Source: Bin55 sp965205965 (GTDB lineage Bacteria; Pseudomonadota; Gammaproteobacteria; Pseudomonadales; Azotimanducaceae). Taken from it: 64,000 nt of DNA. Where the stretch lies: the NCBI GenBank assembly GCA_965205965.1, contig CBDBHT010000005.1, forward strand, positions 1 through 64,000, given 5' to 3'. Positions 1-9,654 of the stretch are shown here, piece by piece (the first letter of the stretch is position 1; each line of letters starts with the position of its first letter). A program made the translations under genes and the position numbers. The notes beneath the pieces are model-generated. The model worked only from the letters and a program-made list of their open reading frames with translations, was not told the DNA's origin and did not search any database.

Positions 1-666
1 CATTCCGAAGCAGCACATCATTTCGTGGCCGGCATGGAGCAGGTGCTCAAGGTATACCGGCGGCCGTACGACCCGCGGCATCCGGTGGTGTGCATGGACG
101 AGATGAGCAAGCAGCTTGTGGCGGAAGTCCGCGAGAAGTTGCCAGTACGCCCCGGGTCGCCGGAGAAGTACGACGCCCACTACCTCCGCCGGGGAGAATG
201 CACGGTGTGGATGTTCGGCGAGCCGCTATCCGGCTGGCGGACGGTGGCTGTCACCAAACGGCGCACGACGTTGGATTGGGCGGAGCAAGTGCGCGCGCTG
301 GCGAACCTACCGCGTTACCGGGATGCGGAAAGCATCACGCTGGTGTGCGACAACTTGAACACCCACAGCGGTGACTCGTTCTACGCCGCGTTCCCGGCGG
401 CCGAAGCCAGTCGGCTGAACGACCGCATCCACTTGGTGCACACGCCGAAACACGGGAGCTGGCTGAACGTTGCGGAACTGGAGTTCAGTGCGTTGCACCG
501 CCAGTGCCTGGATCGCCGGGTCGAGAGCAGGGCTTTGGTCACGTCGGAAACGGCGGCCTGGGCCAAGGAGCGCAATCGCGAACAGACCGGGGTCGACTGG
601 CAGCTCAGCCTCGACGACGCGCGCACCAAACTGAAGCATCTATACCCGAAAATTAAAACCAGTTAA
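1..666 (+). CDS. IS630-family transposase, C-terminal part (cut by window edge)
   Basis: The frame is open to the left window edge, so the N-terminal DNA-binding part lies outside. The visible part is the DDE catalytic domain of an IS630/Tc1-mariner type transposase: VVCMDE carries the first Asp, LVCDNLNTHSGDSF the second, and HTPKHGSWLNVAELEFSAL the region of the final acidic residue. The C-terminus (DDARTKLKHLYPKIK) is the usual end of this group. The element appears to end near 675 with AACTACTAGT, because the same terminal sequence is seen in the inverted fragment at 21972. The nearest downstream feature is a composite IS1380 insertion at 695. Whether this copy is functional cannot be judged from the window. 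Confidence 0.85.
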   Translation, partial: HSEAAHHFVAGMEQVLKVYRRPYDPRHPVVCMDEMSKQLVAEVREKLPVRPGSPEKYDAHYLRRGECTVWMFGEPLSGWRTVAVTKRRTTLDWAEQVRALANLPRYRDAESITLVCDNLNTHSGDSFYAAFPAAEASRLNDRIHLVHTPKHGSWLNVAELEFSALHRQCLDRRVESRALVTSETAAWAKERNREQTGVDWQLSLDDARTKLKHLYPKIKTS

Positions 667-694
667 ACTACTAGTCTACCAAGTGGTTCTCTAG

Positions 695-3404
695 CCCTTA
701 TTTCTCATAATGGATGGCTTGGGTGCGATGTATGTGCGTGTAAGTTGTTGATACCACGAAGTTGGTTGGGCTTTGCCGGGGGGAAGGGGATGGTAGCAGG
801 GTGCGTTCGGACGGATGGGTGCGTTGGATGGCGAAAGGGGTGCGTTCGGGTCGGACGGAAGCGGGGCGCGTTCGGTGCTGAGTACGATGCTGGCGGAAGC
901 GGTGCGGACGTGTAGCATGCGCCTGGGTCCGTTTTGCGGACCGCCACGACCGGCGTGCAGCGGCGCATCCCGTGCAAGATGCTGTTGTCGACTGGATGAT
1001 GAGCCATGCGGGTGAGCATGCGGCGGACGCCCCTATCGCACGCCCTTGGGTCCTGGTCTTGACGAGGCCCGAACGCTCCCCGACTGTCGGGAGGTCTCGC
1101 CCCCGGTGGCTGCGATGGCATGCGGATGAACGGAAAGGGATCCCGGTCTTTGAGGATGTCGTGTAACCGGTTGATATACGGAAACATATTCGATTTTTTG
1201 GGGGTTCTTCAAAAAAACACTTGCGTTTTGGCATGGGTTATGGCAATCTACGCTGGGTTAGATGGTCTCTGGTGCCAACGTGATGGATTTCCGAATCGAG
1301 AACGTGAAGTCGACCACCTTGGGTGGCACGCGGCGGACCCGCCGTTGGATGGTGGACCTTCAGAAGACGGTGGCACGGTTTCCGGCACTGAGCCGCCATG
1401 AGTTGGCGTCCACCCTGTGTAGTCATCTGGGCTGGTTCACGCCGAAGGGTCGGGATCGACTGGGGTCCTGCAGGTCGCCGGCAGCCGTCTTGGCCCCGGA
1501 GGATGCTGTGGTCCGGCTCTGGCAGCGGCGGCGGCGCGTGCTGAACACGCTGGTGGTCGTACTGTGCATGTTCCGGTTGGTGTTCTGGAAGGGGCGTCCG
1601 GGATATGCGGCCACGCTGGCCGAAGGGTGGGCGCAACGCGGCCGATGGGGCCGGATGGAGGAGGGTACGGGATGAAGAGCAAGCAAAAGCGCGGCGCGGA
1701 CCGGTTGGTGCGTCGGATGGCGAAAGGGGTCCGTCCGGGGCGGATGGAGGTGGACTGCAGTGGAGGCGAGCTGAGTTCCAACGGGGGCTCGGCACTGCTG
1801 ATGATGCTGGCCGAGCAGGTCCAGCTGTTCGAGCGCGCCTCGGCATGTTTCACGGATCACCGGGACCCGTCCAAGGTGGCGCATCCGCTAGTGGCGTTGC
1901 TGGGGCAGCGGATTTTGGGTCTCGCGCTGGGCTACGAAGATGTGAACGATCACGACGAGCTGCGGCGGGACCGGGCTCTGTCCACGGCCATGGGGCGTGT
2001 GGAGTGTGCGCGTTCGGACTGCGAGCCGCTGGCCGGCAAAAGCACGCTGAACCGGATGGAGCTGTCGGCGAACGGGCGGGACCCGGCGAAAGCGCGCCAG
2101 ATCACCGTGGATTTCGATGCGCTCGACGAGCTGCTCGTGGAGCTGTACCTGGTGTGGGGCGAGCGGGGCCAGATGCCGAAGCGGCTGGTGCTGGACATCG
2201 ATGCCACGGACGTGGAACTGCACGGCCGGCAGGAGCACCGGTTCTATCACGGGTACTACCATGAATACTGCTACCTGCCGCGGCTGGTGTTCTGCAACGG
2301 CTGGCCGGTGCGGACGGAACTGCGCACGTCAAGCAGCGATGTGGCGGCGGGCGTGGTGGAGACGGTCGCGCCGCTCGTGGACCGGCTGCGGAAGCGATTT
2401 CCGCAGGTGCCGATCCTGATCCGCGCCGACGGGGCCTACTGCCGCGACGAGTTGATGACGTGGTGCGAGGCGCGGGGCGTGGATTACGTGCTGGGACTGC
2501 CGCGCAATGATCGGCTGAAAGACCGGGTCCAACCGTTGATGGACGATCTGCGGGACCGGTTGAAGCGGGATCTGGACTATGCGCAGCGAGCGGTCCGCGG
2601 CTACCAGATCTTCGACTATCGCACGCGCGACAGCTGGAGCCGCGAACGCCGCGTGATCGCCAAGGCCGAATGGCTGCCGGGACAACCGGTCGGCAACGCG
2701 GACGGGGAACCGGCCGGCAAGGCCGACGGCGGACCGGAGGCCATCGCGGAAGGCCCATGTGCGACGGTCGGCGAAGCCCGGTACAACAGTCGCTTCGTCG
2801 TCACCTCGCTCCAGAAGCCCGACGCGCCAACGGTCTACGAAGAGATGTACTGCGACCGGGGTGAGGCCGAAAACTGGATCAAGGAACAGAAGAACGATCT
2901 GTTCCTGGACCGATGCTCCAGCAGCCTCTGGAACGTCAACGCACTCCGGCTCCGGATGAGCGCACTGGCCCATGCCCTTCATTGCATGATGAAGCACCGG
3001 CTCGAGAACCTTCCGGTATCCGCCATCCTGCGCCGGAGCCGTCCATCGACGCTGCGCAAGTGCCTGTTCCAGATCCCGGTGCGCGTGACGGTGTCCACGC
3101 GGCGGATCCATCTGGCGTTCGGGTCCACCTTCCCGTACTGGAAGGATTTCCGCTTGATCTGGGCCAGCCTGGCACCAACGTAAAAGCCCGGTGCAACCGG
3201 GTGCATGACGCTGGCGGCGGAGCGCGCCGACCTCCCCGCGCCCGGATGCTCAGCGATTCGCCGTCCCGCCTGCAAAAAGGCGGGAAAACACACGCATGCC
3301 CGCCCTCCGAAGCCTTTTCGAACTCGCGACGCGACATTCCATGCCCCGTACCCCACGCATCCCGTGAAAAACATCATTTTCGACTTGGTTATGAGAAATC
3401 TGGG
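695..3404 (+). mobile_element. Composite IS1380-family element (copy 1, complete)
   Basis: The ends are inverted repeats: CCCTTATTTCTCATAA on the left and TTATGAGAAATCTGGG on the right. They are flanked by a 4-bp target duplication CTAG (691-694 and 3405-3408). The element is 2710 bp, much longer than a normal IS1380 (about 1.7 kb). From left to right it holds an IS1380-derived arm that matches the 281-bp MITE at 34080 and ends in a decayed right-end-like sequence (695 to about 1013), a spacer of about 100 bp, the left end and a deleted 5' gene part of a DruA/IS4-like element (about 1113-1660), and then the intact IS1380 transposase gene and true right end. Three further copies share the internal junctions. 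Confidence 0.85.
1672..3183 (+). CDS. IS1380-family transposase
   Basis: This is a cut-and-paste transposase of about 503 residues, a normal length for IS1380. The start at 1672 (MKSKQKRGADRLVRR) is chosen because upstream in-frame sequence is IS4-derived and the same ATG opens the truncated copies. DDE signatures are visible: LDIDATDVELHG (first Asp), ILIRADGAYCRDEL (second Asp) and MYCDRGEAENWIKEQKND (Glu). A low-complexity Gly/Ala/Asp insert (PVGNADGEPAGKADGGPEA) lies between the second Asp and the Glu region and looks like a repeat expansion. It is the only full-length IS1380 transposase in the window and may act in trans on the MITE at 34080. No frameshift was seen. Confidence 0.88.
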   Translation: MKSKQKRGADRLVRRMAKGVRPGRMEVDCSGGELSSNGGSALLMMLAEQVQLFERASACFTDHRDPSKVAHPLVALLGQRILGLALGYEDVNDHDELRRDRALSTAMGRVECARSDCEPLAGKSTLNRMELSANGRDPAKARQITVDFDALDELLVELYLVWGERGQMPKRLVLDIDATDVELHGRQEHRFYHGYYHEYCYLPRLVFCNGWPVRTELRTSSSDVAAGVVETVAPLVDRLRKRFPQVPILIRADGAYCRDELMTWCEARGVDYVLGLPRNDRLKDRVQPLMDDLRDRLKRDLDYAQRAVRGYQIFDYRTRDSWSRERRVIAKAEWLPGQPVGNADGEPAGKADGGPEAIAEGPCATVGEARYNSRFVVTSLQKPDAPTVYEEMYCDRGEAENWIKEQKNDLFLDRCSSSLWNVNALRLRMSALAHALHCMMKHRLENLPVSAILRRSRPSTLRKCLFQIPVRVTVSTRRIHLAFGSTFPYWKDFRLIWASLAPT

Positions 3405-3645
3405 CTAGAATCTCTCTATCAATATATGGGCAATGAACATGGCTGTATTATGCGGGATAAGTCCCATGGTGAATCGCTAGGGGACCGGGCCATAGTAGGA
3501 GGATTGGCAGCCTCACTGTGATTCAACGATTGATCTCTACGACACGATACATCTTGTTCACGACAACACGCTTGAGGATATTGGGCCGATAGCAGCGCGT
3601 GGTCGAAGTGACTGAATCGTACCAACGAGTTCTGAAAGTTTCTTG

Positions 3646-4440
3646 TTAATTCTTAAGGTTTGAAGTGAATGCGACTAATGCATCTAAAACTTCATTAGGT
3701 TGTTCGCTCAACATAGAATGTCCACAACCTCGTAATATAACCGTTTGCGAGTTTTCAAAACTTTCTGCGAGTGACTGCCCTGCTTGAGGTGGTGTCATGC
3801 GGTCTTCCTCTCCCAGAATAAGTAGTACGTGACACCCTAAGCCTGCCGGTTCGAATTGAAATTCATTGCATACGGTTAGATCGGCATAAAAGACACCATC
3901 CTTTGAGCGGTTGAGCAGTCTAGCCTCAGCACCGAACATCCATACTCCCGGACTTTGATTAACACCCAGGGCCGCACCGCGCGAGTGACTCCAAATGTTA
4001 GCCATTTCGAAGGCAAGCGGATCATTGTCTTTTGCGGCGTCTAGCAAGATGGATGCAACGGGCATGGGCACAGACGTACCTAAAAGCACAATGGCCGTAC
4101 ATCTTTCCGGATATGTGCAAGCAAATTGCATCGCTACGAGAGAACCCATACTGTGCCCAATAACGATTGCTGAATCGCAGTGAACCGTGAAGAATACTTT
4201 CATAAGCCACTCACTCATAGCCGTCACGGAACGGAGAGGGATCCCGTCTGATCTACCGTGGCCGGGCAGGTCTGGGGCAACAACATTGAATTGATGTCGA
4301 GCAAAATATCTAGCAGGCATCACCCACACAGAATGATCCATTCCTGCACCATGTAGGAATACGATCCATGGGTTATCCGATTGATGTTCTTCTGTTCCGG
4401 TGGAGTAAAAGACATCCTCATCGTTAACTTTGATTCTCAT
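3646..4440 (-). CDS. Alpha/beta-fold hydrolase
   Basis: A 264-residue cytoplasmic protein with the full alpha/beta hydrolase triad: nucleophile elbow GHSMGS with Ser97, Asp213 in GEEDRMTP and His241 in RGCGHSML. The oxyanion-hole motif HGAGMDHSVW (residues 30-39) and DLPGHGRSDG (57-66) are typical of the esterase/epoxide hydrolase/MhpC-like group. There is no signal peptide. The substrate cannot be deduced. It lies just downstream of, and on the same strand as, the MetY-like gene (88-bp gap), so the two may be cotranscribed. It was not identified as MetX, although a homoserine O-acyltransferase role next to a sulfhydrylase was considered; at 264 residues it is shorter than MetX (about 370). 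Confidence 0.85.
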   Translation of the reverse strand: MRIKVNDEDVFYSTGTEEHQSDNPWIVFLHGAGMDHSVWVMPARYFARHQFNVVAPDLPGHGRSDGIPLRSVTAMSEWLMKVFFTVHCDSAIVIGHSMGSLVAMQFACTYPERCTAIVLLGTSVPMPVASILLDAAKDNDPLAFEMANIWSHSRGAALGVNQSPGVWMFGAEARLLNRSKDGVFYADLTVCNEFQFEPAGLGCHVLLILGEEDRMTPPQAGQSLAESFENSQTVILRGCGHSMLSEQPNEVLDALVAFTSNLKN

Positions 4441-4528
4441 CGTGATTTACTCAACCGCAAATATTTTGTGGCTCTCCCTATTTTGCTATCACTATAATCT
4501 GTATGTAATGTTGGTATTACGGTGCGAC

Positions 4529-5839
4529 TTACAGTGTCTGCGATGCACGTAACGCCCGCGATAGATCTTCGATTAAATCGTCCACATCTTCCAATCCAAT
4601 CGAAAGTCTTATCAACCCGCAGTCAATTCCAGCTTGTTTAAGATCCGATTTGTCCATTCGATGAAGTGTAGTACTAGCCGGGTGAATGGCAAGAGACTTC
4701 GCGTCTCCCACACTAGCTAGGTGTGAAAATAGTTTCATCGCTTCGATGAACTTTTGCCCTGCTGATCGGGCACCTTTAATGTGAAGACCGAGAATTGATC
4801 CCGCACCCCGCGGTAAGAGTCGTTTGGCAAGTTCAAAATCAGGATGAGAATCAAGTTCTGGGTACGTCACAGATAGAACGCTATCGTGACCGACTAGAAA
4901 ATCGAGGATTTTGCGAGTATTTGCGACGTGCTTTTCCATGCGAATACTTAATGTTTCCAACCCTTGAAGGATGTAGAAAGCCGTAGTTGGTGCCATGCAA
5001 GCTCCGAAATCACGTATCCCCTCTTCCCGTGCACGTGTAAGAAATGCCAAGGGTCCGAACTCTTCAGCAAACACCAATCCGTGGAATCCTTCGTAAGATT
5101 TCGTGAGTGTCGGATGTCGATGGCCCGCTTCCCAATCGAATAAACCCCCATCAACAAGTAAGCCTCCAACCACAATACCGTGTCCACTAAGAAATTCTGT
5201 AGCGGAATGAACGATCAAGTCCGCTCCATGTTCGAAGGGCCGTATCAGATACGGTGTAGTGAGCGTCGAATCGACTAGTAACGGTAAACCAGAAGAATGC
5301 GCCACATCGGCTACTTTTTCAACGTCTAGCACTTCCAGGCTAGGATGCCCGAGAATCTCACCGAATAGTAGCTTGGTATTTGGCTGAATTGCTGCATCAA
5401 AGGCCGTTGGTGAACGAGAATCGACAAAAGTCACGTCAATCCCGAAGCGGGGAAGCGTATACTTGAGGAGATTGTATGTATCCCCACAAATGGACCGGGA
5501 TGCCACGATATGATCGCCGGACGAACACAATGTAGCGACCGCAAGATGTATAGCTGCCTGTCTGCTTGCGCACGCTATTGCTCCAACACCACTTTCTAAC
5601 GCAGCGACCCTCTCTTCAAGTACAGCATTGGTTGGATTGGAAAGCCGAGAATGGATATGACCAACACGTTCGATATTGAACAAACCGGATGCAGAGTCGG
5701 TATCGGGGAAGACGAAGCTAGCAGATTGATAAATTGGAGTTGCGCGGGCTCCAGTATCGGAATCCGGCTTCTGACCTGCATGTAAAGAGAGCGTATCGAA
5801 ACCGGGCAAAGATGGCGTCATGGCCCTTTCTTTAGTCAT
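4529..5839 (-). CDS. O-acetylhomoserine sulfhydrylase-like PLP enzyme lacking the PLP lysine
   Basis: A 436-residue member of the Cys/Met-metabolism PLP family (fold type I), closest to O-acetyl-L-homoserine sulfhydrylase/MetY by length and motifs (DTLSLHAGQ at the N-terminus, LPLLVDSTLTTPYLIRPFEHGADLIVHSAT, GHGIVVGGLLVDGG). In the family the residue after HSAT is the lysine that binds pyridoxal phosphate (HSATK). Here it is Glu215 (codon GAA at 5197-5195). A single A-to-G change from AAA would explain it. The rest of the protein is uninterrupted. If the base is real, the enzyme should be unable to form the internal aldimine and is probably catalytically dead or repurposed. Start at 5839; an in-frame ATG six codons later (MTPSLPGF) is also possible. 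Confidence 0.85.
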   Translation of the reverse strand: MTKERAMTPSLPGFDTLSLHAGQKPDSDTGARATPIYQSASFVFPDTDSASGLFNIERVGHIHSRLSNPTNAVLEERVAALESGVGAIACASRQAAIHLAVATLCSSGDHIVASRSICGDTYNLLKYTLPRFGIDVTFVDSRSPTAFDAAIQPNTKLLFGEILGHPSLEVLDVEKVADVAHSSGLPLLVDSTLTTPYLIRPFEHGADLIVHSATEFLSGHGIVVGGLLVDGGLFDWEAGHRHPTLTKSYEGFHGLVFAEEFGPLAFLTRAREEGIRDFGACMAPTTAFYILQGLETLSIRMEKHVANTRKILDFLVGHDSVLSVTYPELDSHPDFELAKRLLPRGAGSILGLHIKGARSAGQKFIEAMKLFSHLASVGDAKSLAIHPASTTLHRMDKSDLKQAGIDCGLIRLSIGLEDVDDLIEDLSRALRASQTL

Positions 5840-6203
5840 AGATAGTTCTTCTCAAAATTTCTCGTACCGTAGACAGTAACAAGATGAGTTATTTCAATTG
5901 AATTCCTTAGATTGAACGTACTGCCCTTAGTTTGTCGCCATAAAATGATTTAGGCATCCAATGCTGAATAAAAGTGCATGCAGCGATTCCAAAGCGGTAA
6001 AGTAAGTAATCATAATGTTATGAATCTACTGATTATCCACTGAAGAATTCATCAAATTCTCTTACGAGGACGTTTGAAGGAGCGTATCACAACCTAGCCT
6101 ACTGTGGGTGGTCAGGGCACGAGCTGCAGTTGTTGAACGAAGTAAGAAACTCGCTGACATGCGAATAATGATGTGAAAGGGCACTTATCTTTAGGCTCTT
6201 ATG
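5840..6203. other. Intergenic region, no gene seen
   Basis: About 360 bases between the MetY-like gene and the left end of the decayed IS1595. No ORF or family repeat was recognised. The part near 5840-5900 must hold the promoter of the leftward MetY-like gene, but no clear -35/-10 pair stands out. Confidence 0.5.
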
Positions 6204-6410
6204 CAGCAATTCCCCGTATAGCCCAAACTCCGCTATTAGTCTGGACTTTCCGGATTGGGTTTCGCGCTAATGGAGGCAATATCGGTATTCGGAACCCGTC
6301 TCAATGCACGACGAAATGCTGTGTGGAACGCCTGAAAACGCCGATTTCCCGTACCAAAATACGGAAAGAGCGACACCAAGTCTAAATTAAAACTATACGA
6401 AGAATTGCTG
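6204..6410 (+). repeat. 208-bp inverted-repeat element, copy 1 (5' part of IS1595)
   Basis: It begins CAGCAATTCCCCGTATAG and ends CTATACGAAGAATTGCTG, which is its inverted repeat. Here the right end runs straight into IS1595 transposase coding sequence (the bases encode LYEELLTPAQ), and no target duplication is seen. This suggests it is the parent context of the short mobile copies at 18259-18466 and 56619-56826. Confidence 0.7.
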
Positions 6411-7343
6411 ACCCCGGCGCAGAAGCGGAGACTGATGCTCGGGGTCCAGAAACCGGTTATAGAGTGACGAACTGCCCGAACAAGTGCGTCAATGGGAAGC
6501 GGAACTGGGCCGATTGCGAGTATGTACGCGTTGCGGTGCCTCAGGGGTTGTGCGTCACGGGAAGTCGGCAGGCTTGTGCCGATTTCGCTGCCGTTCGGCG
6601 TCTTGCGGACGAACCTTTCACGCGCTCTGACCGGGACGAATCTTGCTGGCCTGCGGCACCAGTCGAAGTGGTCCGTGTTCGAAGCGTGTTTGCGAGATCG
6701 ACTGACGCTGCATCCATCGGCCGAACGGTGCGAGGTCTCTTATCGAACGGCGTTCTTGTGGCGGCACTGGTTTCTTGACCACGAGCAGACAGGATCGAAT
6801 CTCGAAGGCATCGTGAAGATGGACGAGACGTATTTTCTGGAGAGCTGCAAGGGAGATCGATCCTTGAGAGAGCGTTGCCTTCCGCGAGAACGAGGAAAGA
6901 ATCGTGGATGTTGGGGTCTGGTGTCAGACCAGCGGCCTGTCTCGACGGCAGCATCTCGCGGCGGGCCGACTGATGCAGAGGCACTCCCGTCGACGGCGGG
7001 GGCGGCAATCGCTCCGGCGATGTGGAATGGCGGGCCGAAGATTGCGTGTGTATCACCGATGGCCACCCCAGCTACCACATGGCAAGCCGTAGCCTGAACC
7101 TGCATCAGGAACTGGTTCGTATCAGCCGCCGTGCATTTTGCCGCGAGAGCTGGCATCTCAACACCGTTAACCAGCGTCATATGACCATGAAGGGATGGCG
7201 CGCTGAACCATCACCACCGCGGTGTCTCTACACGCTACTTGGACCACTACATGCGCTGGTTGATGAGAACGGAATTCAAGGTTGAAAAGTCGATTGAGGC
7301 GGACTTCCTTTCACCTCACTTAACAAGTTATACACAAGTAGGT
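6204..7343 (+). pseudogene. Decayed IS1595-family element and transposase
   Basis: Fragments of an IS1595-type transposase can be followed in different frames. They are ELLTPAQKRRLM near 6400, a zinc-ribbon region (CGAS.VVRHGKSAGLCRFRC-like, about 6530-6610), LTGTNLAGLRHQSKWS (6635-6680), the DDE start KMDETYFLESCKG (about 6815-6855), TDGHPSYHMAS (7050-7085) and RGVSTRYLDHYMRWL (7225-7270). Several frameshifts and stops separate them, so no protein is made. The left end is CAGCAATTCCCCGTATAG at 6204. The first 207 bp are nearly the same as the free-standing short elements at 18259 and 56619. The right end was not located. The longest intact stretch is only about 200 codons and is out of frame with the ends. 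Confidence 0.7.
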
Positions 7344-8096
7344 ACATAAGACCCTATCTTTCACTTCCCGACGCGATCTAAGGAATCCACGACACAGCAA
7401 TGATTTCTCAAGTCGTAATAGTTGAAATGGGAGGAGCGACTACGATCTTCGCCGTCGTTGGTACATCTCACAGTATGGAGTCGTAACTAGAATCTTCGTC
7501 AGTTCTTGGCACTGAAGGCGAATGATCTACTGGTCAATAGAAACCGGTGGTAATAATTGATAATGCTTGGGCATTGCTTTCCATCGTTGTTGAAAAACGA
7601 CATGCTAGAAGCAGCCTCAAAATACCGTCGGATATGATGATCATCTATCCCAGATGAACCGGAACCGAGGTGGTTCCAACTGGCATCTGAAAACATTGTT
7701 AAGTTGGTGATGTCTGTTGCCAATGGGTAGTTTACTATTGGGCTTTTGATGTGGGTGTACGGCGTATTTGCTCAAGATAGTATTCTGCATGACGCCTGTG
7801 TATTGAAGGAGTTGATAGTTGGTAAAGCGACGCGTGTACGAAATCGACGGGAATCTTTAATTGTGCAGATACTTATGCGTTGATACCTTAGACTCCACTG
7901 TGTTTTTTATATTGGAATGGGCACGTACCCGTCTTGGAACACCATCGAATATGATGCAGTAGTGAATTTTTAATTCTTCTCGGCCGTTAGCGGCTGTGCT
8001 CATCGTAAACAGTGAGGGATAGAGGGGCATTGATAGGCAATTCTTGGATCATGAAGGTGGTACGAGTAGCAATTCAAGCAACAGGGTAGATTTATA
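7344..8096. other. Intergenic region, no gene seen
   Basis: About 750 bases of low-to-medium GC sequence. One leftward ORF of 74 codons (7499-7723) resembles nothing recognisable and is probably not a gene. The last 100 bases should hold the promoter of the M32 peptidase. No confident -35/-10 pair or hairpin was found. Confidence 0.45.
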
Positions 8097-9575
8097 ATGG
8101 ATAAGGGAGCGAATTATCTGAAACTAGAAGAACATATATGTCAGATCTCGGGTCTAGAGCATGCTCAAGCTATGTTATCGTGGGACGATGCGGTTGTAAT
8201 GCCCACGGGTGGTGGAGAGGCTCGGGCTGAAGCACTAGCAACGCTTGAAGGGCTAATTCATGAATTCTGGTCCTCCGATTTTTTGAATGAGCTGATCGTT
8301 GCAGCACCAGACGAGTCACTCGACGAGTGGCAACTTGCAAATCTCCGAATTATTAAAGAAAAATCCGAACGGGCAAGGGCGATACCTGATGACCTAGCAA
8401 TCGCAGCTGAGCGAGCGACAACGCGTTGCGAGCAACAATGGCGCAGACTTCGAGCAAAAAACGATTGGCAAGGGATCGAGAATTCGCTAGAGGAGGTATT
8501 TAACCTCATTAGACAGAAGGCAGAATGCTTGAGCGAAGCATTCGACCTGTCTCCGTACGATGCTTTGCTTAACGACTATGAAAGGGGCAATAACCAGAAC
8601 CTCATTGATCCACTTTTCGATGAACTGTTGGAGTTCTTAGGTGATTTTGTTGACGAAATATTAGCAAATCAGGAGCCGACCGATGAAGTAATTGCCCCCG
8701 TTTCTGATGAGTTGCAAATGAGGTTGGCACGCGTCCTGATGATGGACATAGGCTTTGACCTTACTCATGGTCGAATCGATATTAGCCATCATCCATTTAC
8801 AGGTGGTGTTCCTGACGATATTCGTATCACTACGCGTATCAACAATTCCGATTTTATGGAATCAATGTTTGCTGTCCTACACGAGACAGGACATGCACTC
8901 TACGAACAGGGATTACCCAAAAGATGGCGAAATCAACCGGTAGGTAGGCCGGCTGGAATGATGGTTCACGAAAGCCAATCACTCTTCTGGGAGATGCAGA
9001 TATGTAGAAGTCCAGAATATTTGCGATACGCTAATCCAATTTTGAGCAACGTTGCTGGAATATCCATCGATAACGCCACTCTAGGGAAAAAGGTCCATCG
9101 GGTACAAAAAGGGTTGATCCGCGTCTATGCAGATGAAGTTACGTATCCATTGCATGTTGCTTTGCGATATGAAATAGAAAAGGCACTTATTTCTGGAAAA
9201 ATGCGGGTATCTGATATTCCGGACGTGTGGAATGAACGCATGTCAGCGATGTTGGGCTTATCTACGGTTGGGGATTATGAGAATGGTTGTATGCAGGACG
9301 TGCACTGGTTCTCTGGTGCGATAGGGTACTTTCCGTCATACACACTCGGTGCACTCATGGCGGCCCAGCTGTTTGCAACTTGCCGAGAGCGTGTACCGGA
9401 AATTTTGAATTTAGTTGAACGAGGAGTCTTTGAGCCGACGGTTGAATGGTTACGTGAGAATATCCATCGTCAAGGTAACCGCCAACTTGGACACGATCTG
9501 ATCCGGTCAGTGACTGGAAAAAATTTAGGAGTCGACGCGTTTCGTTCACATTTGATCGCTCGATACCGGCATTAA
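8097..9575 (+). CDS. M32-family metallocarboxypeptidase (thermostable carboxypeptidase 1 type)
   Basis: A 492-residue zinc carboxypeptidase of family M32 (TaqCP/PfuCP type), which releases C-terminal amino acids in the cytoplasm. The zinc site HETGH is at residues 262-266 (VLHETGHALYEQGLP), and the family motif HESQS at 291-295 carries the third ligand region. The N-terminal helical part (about 1-220) and C-terminal SYTLGALMAAQLF are as in the family, and the length matches (about 500). There is no signal peptide. It stands alone between decayed mobile DNA. A possible stem-loop follows the stop codon at 9611-9634. Confidence 0.92.
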   Translation: MDKGANYLKLEEHICQISGLEHAQAMLSWDDAVVMPTGGGEARAEALATLEGLIHEFWSSDFLNELIVAAPDESLDEWQLANLRIIKEKSERARAIPDDLAIAAERATTRCEQQWRRLRAKNDWQGIENSLEEVFNLIRQKAECLSEAFDLSPYDALLNDYERGNNQNLIDPLFDELLEFLGDFVDEILANQEPTDEVIAPVSDELQMRLARVLMMDIGFDLTHGRIDISHHPFTGGVPDDIRITTRINNSDFMESMFAVLHETGHALYEQGLPKRWRNQPVGRPAGMMVHESQSLFWEMQICRSPEYLRYANPILSNVAGISIDNATLGKKVHRVQKGLIRVYADEVTYPLHVALRYEIEKALISGKMRVSDIPDVWNERMSAMLGLSTVGDYENGCMQDVHWFSGAIGYFPSYTLGALMAAQLFATCRERVPEILNLVERGVFEPTVEWLRENIHRQGNRQLGHDLIRSVTGKNLGVDAFRSHLIARYRH

Positions 9576-9610
9576 AGACTAAAATTCGCGTATCCGTAAT
9601 TTTTATTGTT

Positions 9611-9634
9611 GATTACCCTTCATTTTTGGTAATC
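9611..9634 (+). terminator. Possible stem-loop after the M32 gene
   Basis: GATTACC (9611-9617) and GGTAATC (9628-9634) form a 7-bp stem around a 10-base T-rich loop, 35 bases after the stop codon. There is no U-tract after the stem, so it is only a weak candidate for a rho-independent terminator. Confidence 0.3.
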
Positions 9635-9654
9635 ATCAGTACAGGGTGTAATAC

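Noticed and set aside
90..374. Overlapping ORFs in other frames of the IS630 gene and similar long shadow ORFs in all GC-rich IS regions
   Set aside because: They are by-products of high GC and codon bias; only the frame with transposase motifs was kept.
1238..1846. Leftward Pro/Arg-rich ORFs (up to about 200 codons) in each composite IS1380
   Set aside because: They are antisense shadows of the IS4-like and IS1380 coding frames, with low-complexity composition.
2329..3111. 260-codon leftward ORF within the IS1380 transposase
   Set aside because: Antisense shadow; no recognised domain and no ribosome site.
3646..5839. Hydrolase plus MetY-like gene as a metX-metY methionine operon
   Set aside because: The hydrolase is too short for MetX and the partner lacks its PLP lysine, so pathway assignment is not supported.
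6492..7097. Open 201-codon frame as an intact gene
   Set aside because: Only its middle (LTGTNLAGL, KMDETYFLES) is transposase; the ends are out of frame, so the region is annotated as a decayed IS1595.
7344..8096. A possible small gene in the 750-bp gap (74-codon leftward ORF)
   Set aside because: No similarity, no ribosome site and AT-rich composition typical of spacer.
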